A DNA stretch of 64,000 bases. It comes from Streptococcus anginosus. Lineage in GTDB: Bacteria > Bacillota > Bacilli > Lactobacillales > Streptococcaceae. The position numbers and the translations under genes are program-made. The notes below the pieces were generated by a model, which saw only the letters and a list, made by a program, of their open reading frames with translations, was not told where the DNA came from and did not search any database. The stretch is from the NCBI RefSeq assembly GCF_001697145.1, contig NZ_CP012719.1:530501-594500 (forward strand), read 5' to 3'. This document shows positions 26,373-34,827 of this stretch, one piece after another (the first letter of the stretch is position 1; each line of letters begins with the position of its first letter).

Positions 26373-28523
26373 TTATTTATTAAATAGATGATAATAAAAA
26401 CCTTTTCTTCCTATCAATTCAGTATGAGAACCAGTTTCAATCACTTTTCCTTGGTCAAGGACAATAATCTGATTTGTACGCTTTGAAATGCTGAGGTGAT
26501 GAGCAACAAAAATAATGGTTTTGTCGGGTAATTTCATGAGATTATCAATGACTTTTTTCTCTGTTAGAACATCTAATCCACTCGTTGCTTCATCTAAAAT
26601 GAGAATGGGAGATTTCGTCAGCAGAGCGCGTGCAAGTGTAATTCGTTGCTTTTGTCCACCAGATAATCCAGCTCCGTCAGACAATTCTGTCTGGTATCCC
26701 ATGGGCATTTGTTCGATATCTGAACGAATTTCTGCAATTTCACAGGCACGAAGAATATCTGATTGAGAAACTGTTTGATCGGCTCCTAATGTGAGGTTGT
26801 CTAGAATGGAACCACTAAAGATGTAAGCTTGCTGAGGTAAGTAGTTGATATATTGCCGAAGAACTTTCTTATCAATTGTCTTGAGGTCATTTCCATTGAG
26901 GCGAATTTGTCCTTGATAAGGCTCATAAAAATGAACAATCATCTTAGCAAGTGTTGTTTTTCCCGAACCGCTGACGCCAACAAGACTAATTTTATCTCCC
27001 TTCTTGATAGTCAAACTAATATCTGATAAAATATCTCGTCCAAATCCGTATTTATAGGAGACGTTATGGAAAGTAATATCTCCAGCTAAGAATTTTTTCT
27101 CCGTAAGGACTTGCTTGGTTTTGAATTCGGATTCTACCAGATAAACTTCATTCAGTCGATGATTGGCAACTTTAGCTGATTGCAGTTTGGTTTGAAGATT
27201 GATGATACTTTCAAGTGGACTAGTAAAGTATGAAAGGAGAGTATTGAAAGTAATCAGCTGACCAATTGAAATCTTTTGAGACATGACTAAAGAAGCTCCA
27301 ACCCAGAGAATGACCACATTCAAAATAAGTTGTGCTCCTTGTTTGAGAGCTGTTTGCATAATGGAATATTTACTTAATTTGAAAGTCTTATCCAGATAAT
27401 CAACAAACTCGCTATCAATCTTTTGGTAACGGCTTTCTTCGCTGGTTAAAGATTTAATGGTTTCAATTCCGTTGATATCTTCGATAATGGCAGAATTTAC
27501 CATAGCATTGCTTTGCATAACATCGTTATTCATTTTTTCAAAAGGCTTCATAAAAGCAAAAATAATGAGAGCGTAGATAGGAATTGCAAGCAAGGTGAGT
27601 AAAAAGAGATTGGTATTTTGCAGTAAAAGAACATTGCCGACAATCATCACAATGGACAAATCAAGAAAGAGAGACAGGATAGTTGAAGCTAGAGCATCAA
27701 TAATGGAGTTGGCATCTGTAAAACGAGAAATAATCTCCCCAGTGCGTCTCGTCGCAAAAAAGGACATTGGTAATTCAAAAATATGCCGAATATAAGACAA
27801 AATCACATCAATTGTTAATCGTTGACTGAGCACTGTTAGCAGGTAGTCTCTTGAAAAACTCATCATTTGCTGTAAGATGTAGGCAATGATAAGCCCAATT
27901 GAAATAATCCCAAGAGTTGATTTCATCTGATTTGGGATGTATTCGTCCAAAACACCTTGCAGATAATAGGAGCCCACAATGTTGATGAGGGTCACGAGCA
28001 AACTAGCTAAGACAATATAAAAAATCAAAGAACGCTGTTTAAAGATGAGTGGTAAAAAGCTAGCAAGCTCGTTCTTCTTATCCTTATGAGGTTCATAGCT
28101 AGGTTTCGGTGCGAGAAAGATAGCAACACCAGTCCAATCTTTTACAAATTGTTCTTTGCTAATCTTAGTTATTTTGACAGTTGGATCAGGATCACCGATA
28201 AGCAAGTGCTTTTTCTCGTTTTTATAAACGACATAATAGTGCTGAAGATTGCCATTCTTGTTGACATGTACGATGAAAGGATAGGGAAGCTCTTCTGTAT
28301 CAAACAATGTCATGTCTGCTTGGATTGGTCGGGTTTCAAAGCCCATTTCTTTTGCTGCTTTGACAATTCCAAGTGCAGTTGTCCCTTCTTTGTCTGTCTT
28401 TGCGAGCTCTCTCAAGTGTGCTAAAGAATAATTTGAATCATAGTATCTAGCAATGGAAGCCAGAGCAGCAATACCACAATCTCTAGCATCTATTTGCGGA
28501 ACAAATGATTTTTTAAAATTCAC
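26373..28523 (-). CDS. Peptide-cleaving bacteriocin ABC exporter (PCAT, ComA/BlpA-like)
   Basis: This 716-aa exporter removes double-glycine leader peptides and secretes the mature peptides. The N-terminal C39 peptidase has Gln10, Cys16 (PQIDARDCGIAAL), His95 (LQHYYVVY) and Asp111 (IGDPD), so the catalytic set is intact. A six-helix membrane domain follows (about 165-440), then an ABC ATPase with GVSGSGKTT, LSGGQKQR and ILILDEATSGLD. The start is GTG with AAAGGA upstream. Two 21-bp-period direct repeats stand before the gene. No precursor peptide gene was recognised nearby, so the substrate may be encoded elsewhere or lost. Confidence 0.93.
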   Translation of the reverse strand: MNFKKSFVPQIDARDCGIAALASIARYYDSNYSLAHLRELAKTDKEGTTALGIVKAAKEMGFETRPIQADMTLFDTEELPYPFIVHVNKNGNLQHYYVVYKNEKKHLLIGDPDPTVKITKISKEQFVKDWTGVAIFLAPKPSYEPHKDKKNELASFLPLIFKQRSLIFYIVLASLLVTLINIVGSYYLQGVLDEYIPNQMKSTLGIISIGLIIAYILQQMMSFSRDYLLTVLSQRLTIDVILSYIRHIFELPMSFFATRRTGEIISRFTDANSIIDALASTILSLFLDLSIVMIVGNVLLLQNTNLFLLTLLAIPIYALIIFAFMKPFEKMNNDVMQSNAMVNSAIIEDINGIETIKSLTSEESRYQKIDSEFVDYLDKTFKLSKYSIMQTALKQGAQLILNVVILWVGASLVMSQKISIGQLITFNTLLSYFTSPLESIINLQTKLQSAKVANHRLNEVYLVESEFKTKQVLTEKKFLAGDITFHNVSYKYGFGRDILSDISLTIKKGDKISLVGVSGSGKTTLAKMIVHFYEPYQGQIRLNGNDLKTIDKKVLRQYINYLPQQAYIFSGSILDNLTLGADQTVSQSDILRACEIAEIRSDIEQMPMGYQTELSDGAGLSGGQKQRITLARALLTKSPILILDEATSGLDVLTEKKVIDNLMKLPDKTIIFVAHHLSISKRTNQIIVLDQGKVIETGSHTELIGRKGFYYHLFNK

Positions 28524-28590
28524 TATAATGTTTTCCTTTCGTTTTGTAATGTTATTTTCTCAAAAAGCGCAAGAAAAAGAGCATTTTAAT

Positions 28591-28621
28591 CTTAAATGGT
28601 CGTTCTGATGTCTTAAATGAT
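28591..28621 (-). promoter_or_regulatory. Paired direct repeat, ComE/BlpR-type site for the exporter operon
   Basis: On the minus strand ATCATTTAAG is followed, 21 bases start to start, by ACCATTTAAG. This spacing and form match the LytTR-family response regulator sites (ComE, BlpR) of streptococcal peptide-secretion operons. The exporter start is about 67 bases downstream. The -10 is not clear. Confidence 0.65.
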
Positions 28622-28629
28622 TAAAAAAT

Positions 28630-28697
28630 ACCATTCAAGATGTCAAAGCTACTGTTTAAGAATTTAATATTTACAAAACCAAGAAAATGGTTATACT
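28630..28697 (+). promoter_or_regulatory. Paired direct repeat and -10 for the plus-strand bacteriocin genes
   Basis: ACCATTCAAG (28630) and ACTGTTTAAG (28651) have a 21-base period. A -10 TATACT lies at 28692-28697, 31 bases after the second repeat, and there is no -35, as expected for an activator-dependent promoter. It faces away from the exporter promoter and would transcribe the immunity remnant and the genes after it. Confidence 0.68.
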
Positions 28698-28770
28698 TAA
28701 ATTATGTTCAAGATAATTTCAATTGAACAATTTTAAAAGTCAATCTTATAAATTGAAAGAGGAAAATCTG

Positions 28771-29055
28771 ATGGTAGAGATAAACTAGTTTTCAGGTGGC
28801 AAAGAGAGACGAGATGAAGCAGTCACTATTATTGACGATCTGCTTTCAAATTTGACGAATCCTGATTTGAAGAAAGTCTTGTTATCTTATCGTGAAGAGT
28901 TGAAAAAGCAGGAAATAGCAACTCCATTGATATTAAGTCGTATGAATCTTGCTCTTTCTCAAAAGCTGATTGAGAAGAATATTCATTTATCAGAAGTTCA
29001 GTCTAATCAGTTGAAGAGATTAATAAGTTTATCAAATATACGGTATATATTTTAA
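28771..29055 (+). pseudogene. Bacteriocin immunity protein (enterocin A immunity family), interrupted by a nonsense codon
   Basis: GAGGA precedes ATG 28771, which reads MVEIN and then TAG at 28786-28788. The same frame continues as FSGGKERRDEAVTIIDDLLS, then LTNPDLKKVLLSYREELKKQ and a helical tail ending at 29055. The pattern fits small four-helix immunity proteins of class II bacteriocins. The TAG is one base from TGG (Trp). A TTG at 28852 could start a truncated product but has no good ribosome binding site. It is the first gene behind the direct-repeat promoter. Confidence 0.72.
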
Positions 29056-29236
29056 CCTAGCTAATATAAACCTATATAAAAATGTATTAGAACACGAATA
29101 ATAACTTTTTCATTGCTTCATATAGACAGTTTGATTTGTAACAGTAAATAGCAATCTCTTAGTGATATGATTAATTACGTCTGTGAAATGATGTACTGGA
29201 AACGTAAAAGATGAGATGATTAGAAAGTAGGAATAT

Positions 29237-29488
29237 ATGACTTATTTAAAGAAACTACAACTATGGATTTTAGGTGGCTTAATAGGAACCTTGCTTTTAG
29301 ACTATTGGTCACACGATTTAAAGCAGCTTTATGCTATTGTTGCGACTTATGTGATGAGTTCAGTCTATACATTTATCTGCATAAAAATATTGAAGTTTAA
29401 TGAGAGGCTCACATTGCTGTCGGCTGTTATGTTGTCGGTTGTAGTGATGATTGTTTGCTTATATTTTTTACCTCAATTTATCCTATAA
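29237..29488 (+). CDS. Small membrane protein of the bacteriocin region, unknown function
   Basis: The product is 83 aa with about three membrane helices (LWILGGLIGTLLLDYW; LYAIVATYVMSSVYTFICI; LLSAVMLSVVVMIVCLYFL) and short polar ends. I do not recognise a family. GTAGGAATAT precedes the ATG. Size and place fit an immunity or accessory protein, but nothing in the sequence proves it. The 180 bases before it hold nothing I can identify. Confidence 0.65.
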   Translation: MTYLKKLQLWILGGLIGTLLLDYWSHDLKQLYAIVATYVMSSVYTFICIKILKFNERLTLLSAVMLSVVVMIVCLYFLPQFIL

Positions 29489-29539
29489 AAATGGAAGACT
29501 TTTATTAAGGTAAGAATAAATCAAAAAGTGGAGAATACC

Positions 29540-29869
29540 ATGAAAGCAATATATAAAAATCAAGTAGCTGATGTTTGGAAAATTGGCAAAGAAACTGAAC
29601 AGCCTGATTGGGTGAAAGAAGCTTTTGCTAAAAATTATTTATATTGGTTGGATGATCATCTTCGGATTTTAATGGCAGGACTAAATCCTTCTACGCTAGA
29701 AAATTTAAAAATTGGCGCACTTGGAACAGTAGGCGGTGGATTTGCTGGTTATGGCATGTATGTGCTAGGGTATATTGATGATTATTTGGATGTAACCAAT
29801 CACCGAGTCGTCTCTCAAAAAACATTTGAAAAAGAGTATCATGTTCAAGAAAATTTTAAAATAAATTGA
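29540..29869 (+). CDS. Conserved-looking 109-aa protein of unknown function
   Basis: The sequence starts MKAIYKNQVADVWKIGKETE, has a tryptophan-rich polar first half (QPDWVKEAFAKNYLYWLDDH) and a glycine-rich stretch in the second (GALGTVGGGFAGYGMYVLGY) that could be a short membrane or amyloid-like segment. I cannot place it in a family. GTGGAG lies 6 bases before ATG 29540, which is preferred over the upstream start at 29528. It is probably cotranscribed with the preceding membrane protein from the direct-repeat promoter. Confidence 0.65.
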   Translation: MKAIYKNQVADVWKIGKETEQPDWVKEAFAKNYLYWLDDHLRILMAGLNPSTLENLKIGALGTVGGGFAGYGMYVLGYIDDYLDVTNHRVVSQKTFEKEYHVQENFKIN

Positions 29870-29908
29870 TTTTTTATCACTTTTTAGCAGACTAGCTGAG
29901 ATAGTTTT

Positions 29909-29975
29909 ACCATTCAAGGGATCAGAGCTATCATTTAGGATTTTTTTAAATGAACTAGAATTATTAGTTTATACT
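29909..29975 (+). promoter_or_regulatory. Third ComE/BlpR-type repeat with -10, no recognisable gene behind it
   Basis: ACCATTCAAG (29909) and ATCATTTAGG (29930) have the same 21-base period, and TATACT at 29970-29975 is 30 bases beyond the second repeat, as in the 28630 site. Between it and the serine hydrolase gene there is no convincing open frame, so it may be left from a deleted peptide gene or may drive the hydrolase. Confidence 0.65.
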
Positions 29976-30029
29976 GTATATATACAATAAAGGAAGTTGA
30001 AAATAGTTAATGATTCTGTTTATCATATC

Positions 30030-30058
30030 TTGTTATTTTTTTATTCTTCCTATATAAT
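30030..30058 (+). promoter_or_regulatory. Promoter of the serine hydrolase gene
   Basis: TTGTTA (30030-30035) is 17 bases before TATAAT (30053-30058). The GTG start lies 26 bases downstream after TTAGGAGG. Confidence 0.65.
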
Positions 30059-30083
30059 GAGGTATATAAGTTAGGAGGAGTGC

Positions 30084-31139
30084 GTGAGTAGAAAGACAAT
30101 GATTCTTTGTTTGATTGGTTGCTTTATGATGTGTGGTGTATTAGTATCAAGTGCTGTATACTCTGGACAAGCTAGAAAGGCACATCCTACGAAAGTAGCT
30201 GCAAATTATCCTACCAGTCAAGAAAAGCCAAAAAATTCGTCAAAAGAATCGAAATTAGTCACTCGTGTTTCGTCAAAGAGTATGGAAGAAAAGCAGAAAG
30301 TCATGGAATCTGATTTGCCTGTAATGGAAGCCTATGGTTTATATTATGATTATGCTAATCTAAATTTGGTTCAAGTTGTAAAGGCTTATCTAGATGAGAT
30401 GGGAATAGAGCATTCGCAGGTTGCATTTTCTTATAAGGACTTAACGAGTGGACAAATCTACGCTATGAATGAAACGCAACCGATGACAGCGGGCTCGACT
30501 TACAAATTGCCATTAAATATGTTGGTCGTTGATGAGGTAGAAAAAGGAAATTTATCAATGACCGAGCGGTTTGATATTACCCATACTCGCTATGAGTATA
30601 TCGGTGAACATAATAACTATGTAGCAGCATTTAATGGGACCATGAGCATCCCTGAAATGCAGGAGTATTCCCTTCTTTATTCTGAAAATACGCCAGCTTA
30701 TGCCTTAGCTGAGCGCTTAGGTGGCTTGGATAAAGCCTATACAATGTATCAGCACTATGGAAAAGGCAAGGGGGACGTTGAGACGATCAACCAACAAAAT
30801 CAAACCACGACTGACTATTATATTCAGGTTTTGGATTACCTTTGGAAACATCAGGAAAAGTATAAAGATCTTTTGTATTATATCGGTGAATCTTTTCCAA
30901 ACGAATACTATAAACGGTATGTAAGAGATATTCCAATTTATCAAAAGCCAGGTTATGTTGCAGAAGCCCTGAATATAGACGCAATTGTATGTGAAGAAAA
31001 GCCTTATTTGATTGCTCTTTATACAGCGGGGCTGGGTGGGACAACTCCTGAGAGTAATGAAATTAGCGGTGTTGGTATTACACAAGTTGGTCAATTAGCT
31101 TATGTTATCAATGAATGGCATCGTGTGAATATGAATTAA
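30084..31139 (+). CDS. Exported serine hydrolase, class A beta-lactamase fold
   Basis: The 351-aa protein has an N-terminal membrane anchor or signal (MILCLIGCFMMCGVLVSSAV), a Ser/Lys-rich linker to about residue 80, and a penicillin-recognising hydrolase domain. Active-site motifs are S138-TYK141 (SxxK) and S200-EN202 (SxN); the third box is KPGY, close to KTG. Without a clear Glu166 loop I would not call it a beta-lactamase; a cell-wall or peptidoglycan-related hydrolase is likelier. The start codon is GTG, with AGGAGG upstream. It stands between the bacteriocin region and the arc regulator. Confidence 0.82.
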   Translation: MSRKTMILCLIGCFMMCGVLVSSAVYSGQARKAHPTKVAANYPTSQEKPKNSSKESKLVTRVSSKSMEEKQKVMESDLPVMEAYGLYYDYANLNLVQVVKAYLDEMGIEHSQVAFSYKDLTSGQIYAMNETQPMTAGSTYKLPLNMLVVDEVEKGNLSMTERFDITHTRYEYIGEHNNYVAAFNGTMSIPEMQEYSLLYSENTPAYALAERLGGLDKAYTMYQHYGKGKGDVETINQQNQTTTDYYIQVLDYLWKHQEKYKDLLYYIGESFPNEYYKRYVRDIPIYQKPGYVAEALNIDAIVCEEKPYLIALYTAGLGGTTPESNEISGVGITQVGQLAYVINEWHRVNMN

Positions 31140-31199
31140 AGCGAATGGACGCAAATTCCAAAAATTGTGCTGCAAAAGATAAGGTTCTATTAAAAATGT

Positions 31200-31228
31200 A
31201 AAGGCTCTCTTTTAGAGGAGGGCCTTTT
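31200..31228 (+). terminator. Terminator after the serine hydrolase gene
   Basis: AAAGGCTCTC and GAGGAGGGCCTTTT form an imperfect stem with a T-rich end. It is followed directly by the -10 of the next gene. Confidence 0.7.
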
Positions 31229-31229
31229 A

Positions 31230-31238
31230 TGTTATAAT
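31230..31238 (+). promoter_or_regulatory. Promoter of the Flp-type regulator gene
   Basis: TGT plus TATAAT (31233-31238) is an extended -10, 35 bases before the ATG. Confidence 0.6.
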
Positions 31239-31272
31239 AAAAACAGAATGTAAAGAGGACTACAAGAATATC

Positions 31273-31959
31273 ATGATTAACAAAGAGCATTATCGTTACA
31301 TTAGAGAACATCCTGCTTTTAAAAATTTACCAGTTGAATTTTTTGATAAAATAGCGGTTGAGATTCAATTTCGCAAAGTGCCAAAAGGGCAAATTATTTT
31401 CTTTTCTGGAGACAAACGAGAGCGACTTTTTTTGATTTATAAGGGCTATGTTCGGATTGAACAGTACGACCAGACAGATTCATTTAATTACATTGATTAT
31501 GTGAAAGAAAATACCATGTTTCCTTATGGTGGTATGTTTGAAGATAAAGATTATCATTATTCTGGGATTTCTGTGACAGATTTGGAATATTTTTCAATTC
31601 CTGTTGACTTGTATGAATATTATTCTAAGCAAACTATAAAGCAAACGTTATTCATTACACATAAGTTATCAAATATTTTGCGTTTCCATGAATTACGCTT
31701 GCGAAACTCTGTTTTGGCTAGTGCGACAGAGCGAGTTATTCAAGCGATTTCAATTTTATGTATTGATTTTTGCCAAGATAGAGATGATATTCCTTTTGCA
31801 CTTAGTATGAAAGAACTAGCTAAACTAGGTGCAACTACTCGTGAAACAGTTAATCAAGTGTTGAAAAAATTAACAGAAGAAAACATTATTCAATATAAAC
31901 GAAAGAAACTTGTCTTTTTGAATAAAGAATACTTTTTAAAATATTTTGAAGATATGTAA
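31273..31959 (+). CDS. flp: CRP/FNR family regulator of the arginine deiminase genes (Flp/FlpS-like)
   Basis: The 228-aa protein has an N-terminal cyclic-nucleotide-type beta-roll (KGQIIFFSGDKRERLFLIYKG), a dimer helix, and a C-terminal winged helix with recognition segment LAKLGATTRETVNQVLKKL. There is no N-terminal cysteine cluster, so it is not a classic oxygen-sensing FNR. In S. gordonii and S. suis an Flp-type gene lies immediately before arcA and activates the operon; the same place here supports that role. It has its own promoter and terminator. Confidence 0.87.
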   Translation: MINKEHYRYIREHPAFKNLPVEFFDKIAVEIQFRKVPKGQIIFFSGDKRERLFLIYKGYVRIEQYDQTDSFNYIDYVKENTMFPYGGMFEDKDYHYSGISVTDLEYFSIPVDLYEYYSKQTIKQTLFITHKLSNILRFHELRLRNSVLASATERVIQAISILCIDFCQDRDDIPFALSMKELAKLGATTRETVNQVLKKLTEENIIQYKRKKLVFLNKEYFLKYFEDM

Positions 31960-31962
31960 TGC

Positions 31963-32012
31963 AAAAGAGGGCGAAATTGCAGTCGAAAATGCAATTTCTT
32001 GTCCTCTTTTTC
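31963..32012 (+). terminator. Terminator after flp
   Basis: AAAAGAGG...AAATTGCA pairs with TGCAATTT...CCTCTTTT in a long stem, ending in TTTTTC. Confidence 0.85.
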
Positions 32013-32268
32013 ATTTAGACAAATATGAGCTTAAGAATTTGATTTATTTCTAAAAAATAATTATTCATAAAACCAATAAAATGCATAAAATATTTATAGA
32101 AAGCGTTTTATTTTGAAATAATATTAGAATTTCTTTTAAAAAAAGCAAAGGATTTGGCATTTTGAATGTACAATTGATTGTGAAAGCGCAAACAAAAGAT
32201 ATTACAATATAACATGTAAATAGAACTTAAGGAAACTTAAGTCACAAAGAAAAAGAGGAGGACATAAG
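32013..32268 (+). promoter_or_regulatory. arcA control region with a cre site
   Basis: TGAAAGCGCAAACA at 32181-32194 fits the CcpA consensus TGNAANCGNWNNCW at every fixed position. A weaker cre-like GAAAGCGTTTTAT lies near 32099. AATAATTATTCATAAAA near 32055-32072 resembles an ARG box on the minus strand. TACAAT (32203) or TATAAC (32208) could be the -10. The leader carries CTTAAG repeats and ends in GAGGAGG. The design fits catabolite repression plus ArgR/Flp control. Confidence 0.65.
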
Positions 32269-33498
32269 ATGTCTACACATCCTATTCATGTTTTCTCAGA
32301 AATAGGAAAACTGAAAAAAGTTATGCTACATCGTCCTGGTAAAGAGTTGGAAAACTTGATGCCGGATCACTTGGAACGTCTGCTTTTTGACGATATTCCA
32401 TTTTTGGAAGACGCTCAAAAAGAACATGATGCTTTTGCAGACGCTCTTCGTAAAGAAGGTATTGAAGTTCTTTACCTTGAAAAGTTGGCCGCTGAATCAT
32501 TGACTTCTCCAGAAATTCGTAACGAATTTATTGAAGAATATCTTGATGAAGCAAATATTCGCGGGGCACAAACCAAAGTTGCTATTCGCGACATTCTTCA
32601 TGGTATAGAAGACAACCTTGAATTGGTTGAAAAGACAATGGCAGGCTTCCAAAAAGCAGAATTGCCAGAAATTCCTGAAGAAGCTAAAGGCTTGACAGAC
32701 TTGGTAGAATCCGACTATCCATTTGCGATTGACCCAATGCCAAACTTGTACTTCACACGTGACCCATTTGCTACAATTGGTAATGCGGTGTCATTGAACC
32801 ACATGTACTCAGATACACGTAATCGTGAAACACTTTATGGTAAATACATTTTCAAATACCACCCAGTATATGGTGGCAATGTTGACTTGGTTTATAACCG
32901 TGAAGAAACAACTCGTATCGAAGGTGGAGATGAACTCGTTCTTTCTAAAGATGTCCTTGCAGTAGGTATTTCACAACGTACAGACGCAGCATCTATTGAA
33001 AAACTTTTGGTTAACATTTTCAAGAAGAATGTTGGCTTCAAGAAAGTGATTGCATTTGAATTTGCTAATAATCGTAAATTCATGCACTTAGATACAGTCT
33101 TCACAATGGTTGACTATGACAAATTTACGATTCACCCAGAAATTGAAGGCGACCTTCGCGTTTACTCTGTTACTTATGAAAATGAAAAACTTCATATTGC
33201 AGAAGAAAAAGGCGATTTGGCTGAATTGTTAGCTAAGAATCTTGGTATTGACAAAGTTCATTTGATTCGTTGTGGTGGTGGAAATACTGTTGCTGCTGCT
33301 CGTGAACAATGGAACGACGGTTCAAATACCCTTACAATTGCACCAGGCGTGGTAGTGGTATATGACCGTAACGTTGTTACAAATAAGATTCTTGAAGAAT
33401 ACGGACTTCGTTTGATTAAGATTCGCGGAAGTGAATTGGTTCGCGGTCGTGGTGGACCTCGTTGTATGTCAATGCCATTTGAACGTGAAGAACTTTAA
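32269..33498 (+). CDS. arcA: Arginine deiminase
   Basis: ArcA hydrolyses arginine to citrulline and ammonia, the first step of the ATP-yielding, acid-protective ADI pathway. The 409-aa protein has the family segments [29 protein letters not shown] and [10 protein letters not shown], and the catalytic Cys399 in [17 protein letters not shown] lies 10 bases before ATG. It is followed by arcB after 23 bases. Confidence 0.98.
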   Translation: MSTHPIHVFSEIGKLKKVMLHRPGKELENLMPDHLERLLFDDIPFLEDAQKEHDAFADALRKEGIEVLYLEKLAAESLTSPEIRNEFIEEYLDEANIRGAQTKVAIRDILHGIEDNLELVEKTMAGFQKAELPEIPEEAKGLTDLVESDYPFAIDPMPNLYFTRDPFATIGNAVSLNHMYSDTRNRETLYGKYIFKYHPVYGGNVDLVYNREETTRIEGGDELVLSKDVLAVGISQRTDAASIEKLLVNIFKKNVGFKKVIAFEFANNRKFMHLDTVFTMVDYDKFTIHPEIEGDLRVYSVTYENEKLHIAEEKGDLAELLAKNLGIDKVHLIRCGGGNTVAAAREQWNDGSNTLTIAPGVVVVYDRNVVTNKILEEYGLRLIKIRGSELVRGRGGPRCMSMPFEREEL

Positions 33499-33521
33499 GA
33501 TTAGAAAGAGGAATAATTAGA

Positions 33522-34538
33522 ATGACAAACTCAGTGTTCCAAGGACGCAGCTTCTTGGCAGAAAAAGATTTTACACGTGCAGAATTAGAATATCTTATCG
33601 GTTTAGCAGCTCATTTGAAAGATTTGAAAAAGCGCAATATTGAACATCATTACTTAGCAGGTAAAAATATTGCTCTCTTGTTTGAAAAAACTTCAACTCG
33701 TACTCGTGCAGCTTTCACAACAGCAGCGATTGACCTTGGTGCTCATCCAGAATACCTAGGAGCTAACGACATCCAACTTGGCAAGAAAGAATCTACTGAA
33801 GATACAGCTAAAGTATTAGGACGTATGTTTGATGGAATTGAATTCCGCGGATTCAGCCAACGCATGGTAGAAGAATTAGCAGAATTCTCAGGTGTTCCTG
33901 TATGGAATGGTTTGACAGACGAATGGCATCCAACTCAAATGTTAGCTGACTATTTGACAGTTCAAGAAAACTTTGGTCGTTTGGAAGGCTTGACTCTTGT
34001 CTACTGTGGTGACGGACGCAATAACGTTGCAAACAGCCTTCTTGTAACAGGTGCTATCCTTGGTGTGAATGTGCACATCTTCTCTCCAAAAGAACTCTTC
34101 CCTGCTGAAGATATCGTGAAATTGGCAGAAGGATATGCAAAAGAAAGTGGCGCACATGTCTTAATTACTGACAATGCAGATGAAGCTGTTAAAGGTGCAG
34201 ATGTCCTTTACACAGACGTTTGGGTATCTATGGGTGAAGAAGACAAATTCGCAGAACGTGTTGCACTGTTGAAACCTTATCAAGTAAATATGGATTTGAT
34301 TAAGAAAGCTGACAATGAAGATTTGATCTTCTTACACTGCTTACCAGCTTTCCATGATACAAATACTGTTTATGGTAAAGATGTTGCTGAAAAATTCGGT
34401 GTTGAAGAAATGGAAGTAACTGACGAAGTATTCCGCAGCAAATACGCTCGCCAATTTGACCAAGCTGAAAACCGTATGCATACTATTAAAGCAGTTATGG
34501 CAGCAACTCTTGGTAACCTTTATATTCCAAAAGTATAA
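33522..34538 (+). CDS. arcB: Ornithine carbamoyltransferase, catabolic
   Basis: ArcB splits citrulline with phosphate to ornithine and carbamoyl phosphate. The 338-aa protein has the carbamoyl-phosphate site STRTR, DEWHPTQ, the [14 protein letters not shown] segment and HCLPAFHD near the ornithine site. Its place inside the arc locus makes the catabolic role more likely than arginine biosynthesis. A terminator follows, so arcAB may be made in excess over arcC. Confidence 0.97.
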   Translation: MTNSVFQGRSFLAEKDFTRAELEYLIGLAAHLKDLKKRNIEHHYLAGKNIALLFEKTSTRTRAAFTTAAIDLGAHPEYLGANDIQLGKKESTEDTAKVLGRMFDGIEFRGFSQRMVEELAEFSGVPVWNGLTDEWHPTQMLADYLTVQENFGRLEGLTLVYCGDGRNNVANSLLVTGAILGVNVHIFSPKELFPAEDIVKLAEGYAKESGAHVLITDNADEAVKGADVLYTDVWVSMGEEDKFAERVALLKPYQVNMDLIKKADNEDLIFLHCLPAFHDTNTVYGKDVAEKFGVEEMEVTDEVFRSKYARQFDQAENRMHTIKAVMAATLGNLYIPKV

Positions 34539-34567
34539 TTTAAAACCAAAACCGTTTACCAACAGCT

Positions 34568-34609
34568 ATGAGGGCTGCGACTAATAGCTTTAGTCCAGTC
34601 CTCATTTTT
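34568..34609 (+). terminator. Terminator between arcB and arcC
   Basis: ATGAGGgCTgcGACT and AGTCcAGtCCTCAT form a stem with small mismatches, followed by TTTTTG. It uncouples arcAB from arcC. Confidence 0.75.
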
Positions 34610-34793
34610 GATAGTGCTCGTGTTCATTTTAGTATGATGTTAATAGAGGAAAAAGGCGATAGAACAAACAACCATAATTACTGATGCAGTCACTCTCAGA
34701 GAAATGTAGTCTGAGACAATGCTATTCTAACCTCATTCCTACGTTTGTTGCAGCTGGATTCTATCTTGGACTACTAAAATGAAATTGAAACAC
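34610..34793 (+). other. Structured non-coding stretch between arcB and arcC
   Basis: No gene is seen. AACAAAC near 34665 is complementary to GTTTGTT near 34743, and inside it CTCAGA/TCTGAG form a 6-bp stem around GAAATGTAG. It could be a leader structure, a small RNA or a remnant of an inserted element. Confidence 0.35.
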
Positions 34794-34799
34794 TATAAT
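34794..34799 (+). promoter_or_regulatory. Possible arcC -10 element
   Basis: TATAAT lies 28 bases before the arcC ATG. TTGGAC at 34766 is 22 bases away, so the -35 is uncertain. Confidence 0.4.
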
Positions 34800-34827
34800 G
34801 AGAAAACTCTAAGGAGGCTAATTATTT

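Noticed and set aside
29091..29104. ACACGAATAAT as a second ComX box
   Set aside because: First base of the box differs, there is no T tract before it, and the next gene is about 140 bases away.
28700..29240. Search for a bacteriocin precursor with a GG leader
   Set aside because: No frame on either strand here or at 29870-30083 shows a leader ending in Gly-Gly followed by a small cationic peptide.
29976..30083. Possible small peptide gene behind the third direct repeat
   Set aside because: A TTG frame (26 codons) and an ATG frame (15 codons) exist, but ribosome binding site spacing is wrong in both and neither has a double-glycine leader.
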